Positions 33,155-40,562 of a stretch of DNA of 64,000 nt are shown here, piece by piece. The stretch covers positions 1-64,000 of the forward strand of contig JACQSY010000103.1 in assembly GCA_016211085.1 (NCBI GenBank), read 5' to 3'. Both the position numbers and the translations under genes were made by a program. Positions within the stretch are counted from its first letter, which is position 1, and each line of letters begins with the position of its first letter. The notes under the pieces were generated by a model that was not told where the DNA came from, ran no database searches, and saw nothing but the letters and a program-made list of their open reading frames with translations. The DNA comes from Acidobacteriota bacterium (GTDB lineage Bacteria > Acidobacteriota > UBA6911 > RPQK01 > JACQSY01).

Positions 33155-34114
33155 GTGGCAGAGTCACTTATCTCGGTCGATATTGTCCTCACTGAAGAGG
33201 AACTCACCCGCGATTTCACGGAATCACTCCGGCGTAGAGACTTAAAAGAGTTTTTTTTCTACTGGCTTCCCATCTCGGTGCAAGCATGGCTGAGTCTTTG
33301 CACGGACGGAGCCTACAAGAACTTCTGGCGCTCCCGCACGCTTCTTCAACACCACCTCTACGAAATGATCGAAGCCTTGCCTTGGGATTTGGCAGAGGTG
33401 GTCAGCCTGGGCTCAGGCCAGGGAATCAAGGACCGCGCGCTGATGGAGGCGCTGCGTACCAGAAACCCGACGGTTGTTTATCGTCCGGTAGACGCCAGTC
33501 AGTCGCTGTTGGAACTTGCACTTCGCGAAATGTCTTCAATGGGAATCCCTACGCGTGGGCTCAAGGCCGATATCAGCAAGCCGGAACAGCTTTACTGTTG
33601 CTTGGGAGCCGCCGCTGGCGGTCCGAGGCTGGTTCTGCTGTTGGGAAACACGTTGGGCGCCTTTGATCCACTGCAATACTGCCAGGGTCTTAGGCTGCTG
33701 CTTCGTAAAGGGGATTACCTCCTCATCGATGGAGAGATATTCGATCCCGCATCGACACTGGCCGGTTATGACAATCCTCAGAATCGCCGCTTTGCTATGG
33801 GACCCTTGATGAGTGTCGGCATTAGTGAAGAAGTGGGAACACTGGTCTTTGAAACTGTAACAGATGAAAGGCTACCCGGATTGTACCGGCTGCAAAAACA
33901 CTTCGAATTCCTCCAGCCGTGCCGCGTCTTGGTGGCGGGTAACTTCATTGAGTTCTCCCCCTCAGAGCGTGTCCGTATGAATTTTTCGTACAAGTATTCC
34001 ATGCAATCTTTTGAGGAGCTGGTATGCAAACGCGCGGGGATGGTTCCTTTAAAGAGATTTTTGAGCGCCGATCTGAACTTTACGATGTTTCTGGCGCAAG
34101 CACCGACATCGTGA
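33155..34114 (+). CDS. EgtD-like SAM methyltransferase
   Basis: The 319-residue protein has the EgtD/DUF2260 histidine-specific methyltransferase layout: VVSLGSGQGIKDRALMEAL as the SAM loop, YRPVDASQSLLE, LVLLLGNTLGAFDPLQYCQG, AGYDNPQNRRFAMGPL, and SYKYSMQSFEELVCKRAGM near the end. EgtD trimethylates histidine to hercynine in ergothioneine synthesis. Here the substrate-binding segment usually written as E-x-S-x-K-Y reads N-F-S-Y-K-Y, so the conserved Glu appears to be Asn; the substrate may differ. GTG 33155. Its stop overlaps the ABC ATPase start. EgtB-type sulfoxide synthase is absent from the window. Confidence 0.75.
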   Translation: MAESLISVDIVLTEEELTRDFTESLRRRDLKEFFFYWLPISVQAWLSLCTDGAYKNFWRSRTLLQHHLYEMIEALPWDLAEVVSLGSGQGIKDRALMEALRTRNPTVVYRPVDASQSLLELALREMSSMGIPTRGLKADISKPEQLYCCLGAAAGGPRLVLLLGNTLGAFDPLQYCQGLRLLLRKGDYLLIDGEIFDPASTLAGYDNPQNRRFAMGPLMSVGISEEVGTLVFETVTDERLPGLYRLQKHFEFLQPCRVLVAGNFIEFSPSERVRMNFSYKYSMQSFEELVCKRAGMVPLKRFLSADLNFTMFLAQAPTS

Positions 34115-34854
34115 ATCCAGCCATAGACCTTTTGGATGTTTTCTTTCAGCGAGAAAATCGCAAGATAATTTCCAACTTTAGCCTGCGGATCGATTACGGG
34201 GAGATCTGTGTCCTGCTGGGACGCAGCGGCTGCGGAAAAACTACGGTGCTCAAGCTGATCAACCGGTTGCTTGAACCTGCACGCGGTGAGATCCGAGTCG
34301 ATGGGAGATCCACGAAGGAGTGGGACCCCATCCAATTAAAACGACACATTGGCTATGTTATCCAGGAAGTGGGCCTGTTTCCCCACATGACGGTCGGGGC
34401 CAACCTGGGCCTGCTCCTCAAGCTTGAGCGCTGGGAAGCGGAGCGCATTGACCAAAGAGTGAAGGAACTGCTCGAGATGATCGGTCTGGAACCACAGCAG
34501 TTTGGCAAGCGATATCCTTCAGAGCTTTCGGGAGGCCAACGTCAACGCGTAGGCGTCGCGCGCGCCCTGGCGCTGGACCCGCCTATTTTGCTGATGGATG
34601 AACCCTTCGGAGCGCTTGATCCTCTGACTCGACAGGAAATACAGGCGGAGTTTCTTGCACTTCAGGGCCGGCTGAAGAAAACGGTGGTGCTGGTTACCCA
34701 TGACTTGCGAGAGGCCCTCCTTCTAGGTACGCGAATCGTGCTCTTGAGAGAAGGCCGAATTGCTGCCCTGGGCACGCCTCAGGAACTCCTGTCCTCGCGA
34801 GATGTCGAAATTATGCAGTACCTGAAACCGCTTCGTGATGTTCATGTGTTGTGA
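34111..34854 (+). CDS. OpuC/ProV-type ABC transporter ATP-binding protein
   Basis: The ATPase (about 247 residues) powers import of a quaternary-amine osmolyte or related betaine. It has Walker A LLGRSGCGKTT, signature SGGQRQRVGVARALALDPP and Walker B LLMDEPFGALD. It is shorter than ProV, lacking the C-terminal CBS pair, so it looks like the OpuCA family's CBS-less subset. GTG 34111 shares GTGA with the stop of the EgtD-like gene; an upstream in-frame ATG (34024) lies deep in that gene and is less likely. It is followed by permease and binding protein. Confidence 0.9.
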   Translation: MNPAIDLLDVFFQRENRKIISNFSLRIDYGEICVLLGRSGCGKTTVLKLINRLLEPARGEIRVDGRSTKEWDPIQLKRHIGYVIQEVGLFPHMTVGANLGLLLKLERWEAERIDQRVKELLEMIGLEPQQFGKRYPSELSGGQRQRVGVARALALDPPILLMDEPFGALDPLTRQEIQAEFLALQGRLKKTVVLVTHDLREALLLGTRIVLLREGRIAALGTPQELLSSRDVEIMQYLKPLRDVHVL

Positions 34855-34866
34855 GGAATTTTGGAA

Positions 34867-35508
34867 ATGGAACTAGCTGAATTCTTACTTGAAAATCGCG
34901 CTGAGGTCACGCGACTCATCGGACAGCATGTGAGCCTGGTTCTGCTCTCGACGGTGCTGGCATGTGCAGTAGGGATTCCTGCAGGTTTAGTGATGACGCG
35001 CAGCCACTGGTTCGAGAAAGCGGGACTCGGTTTTGCAAACGTGGTACAGACGATTCCCAGTCTGGCTCTCTTCGGTTTCTTGATCCCTGTTCCGGCAATC
35101 GGCGGAATTGGAGCGCGCACTGCCATTGTTGCCATGGTCCTTTACGCGCTTCTCCCAATCGTTCGTAATACCTACGCCGGAATTAGAGGGGTCGAAGAAT
35201 CGGTACTGGAAGCGGGCCGTGGACTCGGGCTTACGCCCTCCCAACTCATGTGGCACATTCAGATTCCCTTGTCGCTTGACGTCATCATGGCCGGCGTTAG
35301 GGTGGCGGCCATTACGTCTGTGGGAGTCGCCACCATTGCGGCAGCCATCGGCGCCGGAGGCCTGGGAATGTACATTTTTCGCGGAGTGGCTAGCGTCAAC
35401 AGCACATTGATACTGGCCGGGGCGGTCCCGGCAGCGCTGATGGCGCTCATGGTTGACTTCGCACTGGGGAGGCTGGAGGTGCACTTGCGCCGCCATAAGA
35501 GAAGCTAA
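34867..35508 (+). CDS. OpuC-type ABC transporter permease
   Basis: The 213-residue inner-membrane protein has about five transmembrane helices and the binding-protein-dependent permease signature EAGRGLGLTPSQLMWHIQIPLSL in its cytoplasmic loop, the EAA motif contacting the ATPase. ATG 34867 has GAGG 10 nt upstream; TTG 34861 is a second candidate. It lies 12 bp after the ATPase gene and 9 bp before the binding-protein gene, forming a typical glycine-betaine/osmoprotectant importer. Confidence 0.92.
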   Translation: MELAEFLLENRAEVTRLIGQHVSLVLLSTVLACAVGIPAGLVMTRSHWFEKAGLGFANVVQTIPSLALFGFLIPVPAIGGIGARTAIVAMVLYALLPIVRNTYAGIRGVEESVLEAGRGLGLTPSQLMWHIQIPLSLDVIMAGVRVAAITSVGVATIAAAIGAGGLGMYIFRGVASVNSTLILAGAVPAALMALMVDFALGRLEVHLRRHKRS

Positions 35509-35517
35509 CCTCAGTCA

Positions 35518-36390
35518 ATGACAACACGATCCATTTTCATCTGGTTGCTTTCCTTACTGGCGGTCTCCTGTCGATCCGGGGAGCGCATTGTGGTGGGCTC
35601 CAAGAACTTCACCGAACAGATTATTCTTGGAGAGTTACTCGCACAACACATCGAAAACGAAACCGGGCTGCCGGTCGAACGTAAGCTTAATCTGGGCGGC
35701 ACCTTTCTGTGTCACCAGGCCCTTCTCTCTGGAGAAGTCGACGTTTATGTCGAATACACCGGGACGGCGCTCACCGCCATTCTCAAGAAGACGCCCCTTA
35801 CTGACCCGGAGAAGGTCTTGAGCGAGGTACGATCCGCATATGCACCCTGGGACATCGAATGGCTGGACCCCCTTGGATTTAACAACAGCTTTGCCATCAT
35901 CGTCCGCGGAAGCGATGCTCGAAGGCTGCACATTGAGACCATCTCCGATGCGTCGCGTTTTACCCCCCAGTGGAGGGCTGGCTTTGGCTATGAGTTCATA
36001 GAACGCGCAGACGGATTGAAAGGCTTGTCGCAAACCTATCGGCTGGTATTCAGGGAGCCTTCGAAGGTGATGGAACTGGGTCTGATTTATAAAGCGCTGG
36101 CTGACGGCCAGGTGGATCTGATTGCCGGCGATACAACCAGCGGTCTGATTTCAGCTCTGGATCTGGTGGTGTTGACGGACGACCGGCACTATTTCCCGCC
36201 CTATCAAGCGGTCCCTTTGATTCGAAAAGACACGCTGTCAAAATATCCGGCGCTGAGGCCAGCCCTCGAGAGGCTGAGAGGCATCCTGAACGAAAATCTC
36301 ATGCGGGAGCTCAACTTCGCTGTTGATGGCCGCAAGCAGCCGGTCGAGACCGTTGTGCGCTCCCTTTTGAGCCGCCAGCTGAATCCCTAG
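35518..36390 (+). CDS. Osmoprotectant-family substrate-binding lipoprotein
   Basis: A 290-residue periplasmic lipoprotein (signal helix FIWLLSLLAVSC with lipobox Cys18) of the OpuAC/OpuBC family. VGSKNFTEQIILGELLAQHIEN is the family N-terminus, and GEVDVYVEYTGTALTAIL and LTDDRHYFPPYQAVPLIR follow. These proteins bind glycine betaine, choline, proline betaine, or in some cases trimethylhistidine derivatives. The SBP is separate, unlike fused EgtU. It completes the importer coupled to the EgtD-like methyltransferase. Confidence 0.92.
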   Translation: MTTRSIFIWLLSLLAVSCRSGERIVVGSKNFTEQIILGELLAQHIENETGLPVERKLNLGGTFLCHQALLSGEVDVYVEYTGTALTAILKKTPLTDPEKVLSEVRSAYAPWDIEWLDPLGFNNSFAIIVRGSDARRLHIETISDASRFTPQWRAGFGYEFIERADGLKGLSQTYRLVFREPSKVMELGLIYKALADGQVDLIAGDTTSGLISALDLVVLTDDRHYFPPYQAVPLIRKDTLSKYPALRPALERLRGILNENLMRELNFAVDGRKQPVETVVRSLLSRQLNP

Positions 36391-36397
36391 CAAAAAG

Positions 36398-36426
36398 TGG
36401 AAAATAGCTGAAGCAGGGAATATAAT
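36398..36426 (+). promoter_or_regulatory. Promoter of the small-peptide gene
   Basis: TGGAAA (36398-36403; four of six -35 matches) is 17 bp from a perfect TATAAT (36421-36426). Transcription should begin near 36433, 25 nt before the peptide start, in the 67-bp gap after the transporter operon. The peptide gene is thus separately promoted. Confidence 0.5.
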
Positions 36427-36457
36427 AACTTAAACCTTTCATGCCTCGGAGGTGGAC

Positions 36458-36535
36458 ATGAAAAAATCCCTGGAAAGGAAAGCTGTGGACGAGGGCGTCG
36501 TCGTCGTTGAGAAGGCGAACCTCGTCCCGACCTGA
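36458..36535 (+). CDS. 25-aa peptide gene: putative RiPP precursor or leader peptide
   Basis: ATG 36458 follows GGAGG by 5 nt, the strongest ribosome site in the neighbourhood. The 25-residue peptide starts MKKSLERKAVDEG, then has four valines (codons 14-17) and ends EKANLVPT. It has no cysteine, so any modification must target other residues, for example Asn21, Asp11 or Thr25. A hairpin overlaps its stop and a terminator follows, then the MNIO gene. I infer a RiPP precursor because a small gene next to an MNIO oxidase and a partner protein is the usual arrangement. The alternative is an attenuator leader peptide, suggested by the Val run. Confidence 0.6.
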   Translation: MKKSLERKAVDEGVVVVEKANLVPT

Positions 36536-36546
36536 CACTAGTCGGG
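36526..36546 (+). other. Hairpin overlapping the peptide stop codon
   Basis: CCCGAC (36526-36531) pairs with GTCGGG (36541-36546) with a 9-nt loop that contains the end of the TGA (36533-36535). It could serve mRNA stability, or a pause/regulatory hairpin if the peptide is an attenuator. Confidence 0.45.
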
Positions 36547-36552
36547 TCGACA

Positions 36553-36571
36553 CCCGGCTGGTTCAGCCGGG
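36553..36571 (+). other. Strong GC hairpin between peptide and terminator
   Basis: CCCGGCTG (36553-36560) and CAGCCGGG (36564-36571) form an 8-bp stem with a 3-nt loop. It lies between the stop-codon hairpin and the terminator. No T tract follows it directly. Confidence 0.6.
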
Positions 36572-36578
36572 CTAAGAA

Positions 36579-36613
36579 GGACCCTCGGACAAGATTCTGA
36601 GGGTCCTTTTTTT
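36579..36613 (+). terminator. Rho-independent terminator after the peptide gene
   Basis: GGACCCTC (36579-36586) pairs with GAGGGTCC (36599-36606) with a 12-nt loop, followed by seven Ts (36607-36613). It would stop most transcripts between the peptide and the MNIO gene, favouring excess peptide, unless the downstream promoter is used. Confidence 0.85.
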
Positions 36614-36621
36614 GTTATGAT
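36613..36621 (+). promoter_or_regulatory. Extended -10 at the MNIO gene start
   Basis: TG (36613-36614), T, TATGAT (36616-36621) is an extended -10 ending 5 nt before ATG 36627. Predicted +1 falls on or next to the A of the start codon. The box lies in two tandem copies of TTTGTTATGA (36611-36620 and 36621-36630). No ribosome site is visible. Confidence 0.4.
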
Positions 36622-36626
36622 TTGTT

Positions 36627-37433
36627 ATGAATAGAGCGAAAGTCTCGGCAGGCGCTTTTTATAATCCTCATCTTGCCGATGAGATCCTTGGCGCAGCCTC
36701 TCTTGTCGACCATTTGGCCATGGCCGATCCTCCAGAGAAGTCCGATCCGCATTTTTCAAAAATTCGGGAGCAGTTCACGCTCCTGCTGCACGATTTCATT
36801 GGACAGCTCTCCGATCCTGTACCACGCCATTCCCTGCAACGAGCGCGTGAACTGGCCGACTTGTACGGTTCACCCTGGATTGCAGAGCACTTTCAATGCG
36901 TGCATACGCAGGACGGGCGCTACAATGTAGATTACGTTTTTCCCCCGCTATATACCGAGGAATTTCTCGAGCGCTATATAGAAAACGCGGTGGTTTTGAA
37001 ACAAGCAGTGGGAAGACCGCTCGCCATTGAAAACATTCCCCGTTACTTCTCAGTCGATCTGGATGAAATGACCGAGGGCCAGTTTCTCAGGAAATTCTTT
37101 GAGACAAGCGGGTGCAGCTTGATTCTCGATATTTCCCACGCATGGCTGGGCGCTTACTACCAGGGCCGCTCGCCTCAGGATTACATTACCGACCTGCCGT
37201 TGGAGTATGTACAGGAGCTGCATATTGCTGGGGTTGCGCACTACTCCGATTTGGAAGGTCCCTGGATCGGCCCGGTCGAACCTACTGAAGAAATGTTAAA
37301 GCTGGCGGCGTGGACTTTTGAGAGACTGCCCAATTGCCAGGCGGTTACTTTTGACGCGTTTTCAACCCTTCTGAAGCCCGGTATGATTCCCCGCACCATG
37401 GAGCGCATACGTAGGGAGTTGAACCTCGGATGA
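36627..37433 (+). CDS. DUF692-family multinuclear non-heme iron oxidase (MNIO)
   Basis: The 268-residue protein matches the DUF692/MNIO fold: WIAEHFQ (84-90), LAIENIPRY (132-140), LILDISHAW (165-173), ELHIAG (197-202) and TFDAF (241-245). MNIO enzymes (MbnB, TglH, ApyH) use two or three irons and oxygen to rearrange side chains of peptide precursors, acting on Cys in MbnB/TglH and on Asp in ApyH. Candidate ligands are Glu87, His88, Glu135, Asp168, His171 and His199. The segment that often reads D-x-H near residues 205-215 is YSDLEGPWIGP, so the metal site may be atypical. Its stop overlaps the partner gene (ATGA). Confidence 0.8.
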   Translation: MNRAKVSAGAFYNPHLADEILGAASLVDHLAMADPPEKSDPHFSKIREQFTLLLHDFIGQLSDPVPRHSLQRARELADLYGSPWIAEHFQCVHTQDGRYNVDYVFPPLYTEEFLERYIENAVVLKQAVGRPLAIENIPRYFSVDLDEMTEGQFLRKFFETSGCSLILDISHAWLGAYYQGRSPQDYITDLPLEYVQELHIAGVAHYSDLEGPWIGPVEPTEEMLKLAAWTFERLPNCQAVTFDAFSTLLKPGMIPRTMERIRRELNLG

Positions 37434-38224
37434 GTTCGCGCAACGCTCAGGACGTCATTTTGCGCCTTTTGGCAGACGGGCCCTACCGCAGACAGGTCCT
37501 TTCGGGAAAGGCTGCGCCGGAGGAGCTGAAGGTTGCATCGCGGATCCAGGTGGAAGGATTACAGCGCTTTGCGGTTTTTCTCGCTCGTCATTTTTATCGC
37601 GAGCGCGTGGTCCACCTGCTTAAGTACTCGCGAGCCCTCTCCAGCCTGACAGGCCGGTCCCCCGAATCGGTGCTTAAGACGCCCGCCTTCAATGCTCTGA
37701 TACCTGAAGTGGTTCTGGGAAGCCGCGCAACCGCCCTACAGGTTGCGGCGCTGCTGCGAGATTTTCTGGTCAACGACTGCGAAAACATCCAGCAAAAGCT
37801 TCCGTATTGGAAAGACCTGGTTCAGTACGAGACAGCCTTTTTTGTCACTGATTCACCCCTGGAGCAGGGAAAAGACCCTGCGGGACCTTTCCCATTTGTA
37901 GCCCCAGGCATCCAGATTCTCAATCTGGATTGGGATCTTCCCTCGATTTTCCCCTCGATCATGGACGCAGCTGCGAGAAGAACAACTCAAGGTTCAAGAA
38001 AGCCCACACGATTGCTGATGTGCCGTGCGGCGGGCGGCGAAGTAACCGTAGCCCGGTGTTCAGATTCAGTTGAGAAGATACTGCGGATGTTGGACGGAAA
38101 TACGGATCCGGAAAAGTTGCAGTCGGTCTTAGGAAAGGATGAGGCCTGGATCCGCCAGACCCTCTCGTCGCTTTTTCAAATAGGCGTCCTGGAAGCGCCG
38201 CTGCTTCCGCACCCTGCTAGATAA
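37430..38224 (+). CDS. MNIO partner protein with PqqD-like C-terminal domain
   Basis: The 264-residue protein has an alpha-helical N-terminal region (about 1-150) with no match I can name, and a C-terminal winged-helix-like segment (about 195-257): GEVTVARCSDSVEKILRMLDGNT, then VLGKDEAWIRQTLSSLFQIGVL (split by eye). This resembles the RiPP recognition element of PqqD and of MNIO partner proteins (MbnC/TglI type). It probably binds the peptide leader and presents it to the oxidase. ATG 37430 overlaps the MNIO stop by 4 bp. Two cysteines occur in the C-terminal domain. No transporter or protease gene follows. Confidence 0.75.
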   Translation: MSSRNAQDVILRLLADGPYRRQVLSGKAAPEELKVASRIQVEGLQRFAVFLARHFYRERVVHLLKYSRALSSLTGRSPESVLKTPAFNALIPEVVLGSRATALQVAALLRDFLVNDCENIQQKLPYWKDLVQYETAFFVTDSPLEQGKDPAGPFPFVAPGIQILNLDWDLPSIFPSIMDAAARRTTQGSRKPTRLLMCRAAGGEVTVARCSDSVEKILRMLDGNTDPEKLQSVLGKDEAWIRQTLSSLFQIGVLEAPLLPHPAR

Positions 38225-38404
38225 GCCAGGCGCTCTGCAAGCCTTCCCGACTCGCGGCTGCGCTGCTAAATCGCCTTGAAAATGCACGCGCGCACGGGAG
38301 CGTTCACCGGAGTACGCGCGCGCTCCGGGCGCCAGAAGCGTTTGTTCTAAGTCGCGAGTTCAATGATCTGGTTGCAATTGCAGGTCAGGCCTTGGCTCGT
38401 TGAG
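38225..38404. other. GC-rich intergenic region
   Basis: No gene. It has CACGCGCGCACGGGAGCG and CGCGCGCGCTCCGGGCGCC, which can fold together and weakly resemble half of the palindromic repeat element. It could act as a stem-loop at the 3' end of the MNIO operon. Confidence 0.35.
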
Positions 38405-38716
38405 CTAAGCGCCCGGTTTCCAGCGACGCTTTACATCAGCAGCGAACTTTTCGTATTCACGCACCGGCAAAACTTCTTCAAACTCCAGGTGGTGAGCCAT
38501 AGGGAGCGCCGACATGAGAATCTGGTCCAGTTCGTCGTGGGAATCCACATTCAGGATCGCGATAACCCGGCGCTGTCCTGAGACCTTGTAGGCGGCCAGC
38601 AGCTTTCCTGCGGCCTTTGCCGGAAGCGCAGCATCAGCTTCCCGGTCCCAGAGATCCCAAAGCTCCTCCGGGCTCATCCCCTTGGGGTCGACGCGAGAGT
38701 TCACGAAAAAAAGCAT
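38405..38716 (-). CDS. Muconolactone delta-isomerase-like protein
   Basis: The 103-residue protein has the muconolactone-isomerase-like ferredoxin-fold pattern: MLFFVNSRVDPKGMSPEELW, a GQRRVIAILNVDSHDELDQIL strand-helix and SALPMAHHLEFEEVLPVREYEKF. True isomerases are decamers in aromatic degradation, but many small homologues of this type are found without that pathway, so the function is probably not the classical one. AAAGGAG precedes the ATG. It faces the MNIO operon tail. Confidence 0.8.
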   Translation of the reverse strand: MLFFVNSRVDPKGMSPEELWDLWDREADAALPAKAAGKLLAAYKVSGQRRVIAILNVDSHDELDQILMSALPMAHHLEFEEVLPVREYEKFAADVKRRWKPGA

Positions 38717-38829
38717 GAGATCTCCTTTCCTTGTCTTAGAGACATTCTAGGGTGGCAAACCTGGTTAATGAAGCGATGGATCATGATAAACAGGTTTTCC
38801 CCGGACCTCAAATCAGGGTCAAGCGGTCA

Positions 38830-38838
38830 TGCTAAACT
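38830..38838 (+). promoter_or_regulatory. Extended -10 upstream of the M28 peptidase
   Basis: TG (38830-38831), C, TAAACT (38833-38838). ATGCTAAACT occurs also at 52874-52883 and 59504-59513, before other genes. Confidence 0.4.
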
Positions 38839-38869
38839 GAGTGTCACGTCGAAAAGGATCGTGAAAACA

Positions 38870-40534
38870 ATGAAAAATCGATATTCATTGCTGGTCTGGA
38901 CCTGGATATTGATCTGGCAAAATCTATTGCATGCACAAAAGGGGAACGACGCCGTGAAAATCCAGCCTTCCAATATCCGTGCTCATGTCCGCTTTCTTTC
39001 CTCCGACTTAATGGAAGGGAGGCTTCCCGCCACCCGCGGAGGAGACCTGGCGGCTCACTATATAGCCACTCAATTCGAGCTGGCGGGTCTCAAGCCGGTG
39101 AATAAAGATTCTTATTTTCAAATGGTGCCCATGGTAGGTATGAATGCGGATCCGAACATGCAGATGGTGCTGGACCGCCAGGGGAGTTCACTTGAGCTGA
39201 ATTACCGGAAAGATTTTGTAGCCTGGGCGGGAATCGAAAAAGAAGAGGTCACGATTCGCAACGGGGAAGTGGTTTTTGTAGGTTACGGGATCTCGGCGCC
39301 TGAGGTGCCTTGGGACGACTACAAAGGCACCGATGTACGCGGCAAGATTCTCATGATGCTTGTAAATGATCCTCCCTCCGACGATCCCGGGTTTTTTGGA
39401 GGCAAGGCCCTGACCTATTACGGCCGCTGGACTTACAAACTGGAGGAAGCGGCCCGGCGAGGTGCCCTGGGTGTGCTGCTGGTCCACAACACCGATATGG
39501 CAGGGTATCCATGGCAGGTTGTGGAAGGGTCCTGGACCGGCGAGCAATTCTCACTTCCCCAGGAAGTTGAAAAAAGCAGCGTCATCGAGGCTTGGATCAC
39601 CGAAGCTCGCGCCGACGAGGTCTTGAAAGCGGCAGGTTTGAATTTTGCTCAAGCCCGCGAGCGGGCGGGAAAAGCTGATTTCAGATCCGTCCCGCTCGGA
39701 TGGTCCATGAATCTCTCTGTGAATTCTTCCATCCGCAAGGTGGAATCTCCCAATGTCGTGGGATTACTCGAAGGAATTGATGCCCGGTTGAAAAACGAAA
39801 TCATCCTGATCACTACTCATTATGATCATCTGGGTATCGGAATCGAGGTAGAGGGCGACTCCATTTACAATGGCGCCTTTGATAACGCTTCCGGGACCGG
39901 TGGCATGCTTGAATTGGCTCGCGTCATGGCGGCTCAACGGCCGCGGTGGTCGATCCTGTTCGCCGCCGTGACCGCCGAAGAGCAGGGATTGATCGGCTCA
40001 GAGTATTATGCTCGCCATCCGCTGTTCCCACTGTCTCGAACTGCCGCCAATATCAATTTCGACAGCATAAGCGTTTGGGAGGAGTCGGAAAATATCATCA
40101 CAATGGGAGCGGAACGTTCTTCTCTTGATGAAGTGGTCAGGAACGTGGCCTCAGAAATGAGAATCGTAATCTCCCCAGATCCCTTTCCGGAAAAAGGTCA
40201 TTTTTTCCGTTCGGATCAGTTCAGCCTGGTCAAGGTGGGAGTTCCTGCCGTTTATTTGGATCCTGGTTTGATGATTCGCGGCAAACCTGAAGGGTGGGGA
40301 GAACGAATGATGAACGAGTACACGGAAAAAAGATACCACCAACCCAGCGATGAGTTTGACCCGTCTTGGAGTTTCGAAGGGGCCGCCCAAATGATGGAGT
40401 TTGCACGGCGGACCGCCCTGAAAATTGCAAATAGCGAATCCATGCCACGCTGGAAACCCGGAGACCAATTCGAGGCACTCCGCAAGAAGAACCTCGCTGA
40501 GGAAGGGAAGTCTCCCTCAGCCCTGGTGCGCTAG
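38870..40534 (+). CDS. Secreted M28-family metallopeptidase with PA domain
   Basis: From ATG 38870 the product has 554 residues with a signal peptide (MKNRYSLLVWTWILIWQNLLHAQ, split by eye). A PA domain (about 120-260) is inserted in the catalytic domain. The zinc ligands are in THYDHLGIG, FDNASGTGGMLELARVM, VTAEEQGLIGSEYYA and the later RSDQFSLVKVGVPAVYL. M28 enzymes are di-zinc aminopeptidases; substrates here are presumably peptides outside the cell or in the periplasm. The two Asp/His motifs and EE pair are intact. GTG 38861 is a possible alternative start. Confidence 0.9.
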   Translation: MKNRYSLLVWTWILIWQNLLHAQKGNDAVKIQPSNIRAHVRFLSSDLMEGRLPATRGGDLAAHYIATQFELAGLKPVNKDSYFQMVPMVGMNADPNMQMVLDRQGSSLELNYRKDFVAWAGIEKEEVTIRNGEVVFVGYGISAPEVPWDDYKGTDVRGKILMMLVNDPPSDDPGFFGGKALTYYGRWTYKLEEAARRGALGVLLVHNTDMAGYPWQVVEGSWTGEQFSLPQEVEKSSVIEAWITEARADEVLKAAGLNFAQARERAGKADFRSVPLGWSMNLSVNSSIRKVESPNVVGLLEGIDARLKNEIILITTHYDHLGIGIEVEGDSIYNGAFDNASGTGGMLELARVMAAQRPRWSILFAAVTAEEQGLIGSEYYARHPLFPLSRTAANINFDSISVWEESENIITMGAERSSLDEVVRNVASEMRIVISPDPFPEKGHFFRSDQFSLVKVGVPAVYLDPGLMIRGKPEGWGERMMNEYTEKRYHQPSDEFDPSWSFEGAAQMMEFARRTALKIANSESMPRWKPGDQFEALRKKNLAEEGKSPSALVR

Positions 40535-40562
40535 AGGGCTGGCTGATTGCAAGTAGTTGACC

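Noticed and set aside
38318-38350. Third copy of the palindromic element
   Set aside because: Only part of the core is similar with indels; I cannot show it shares the ends.
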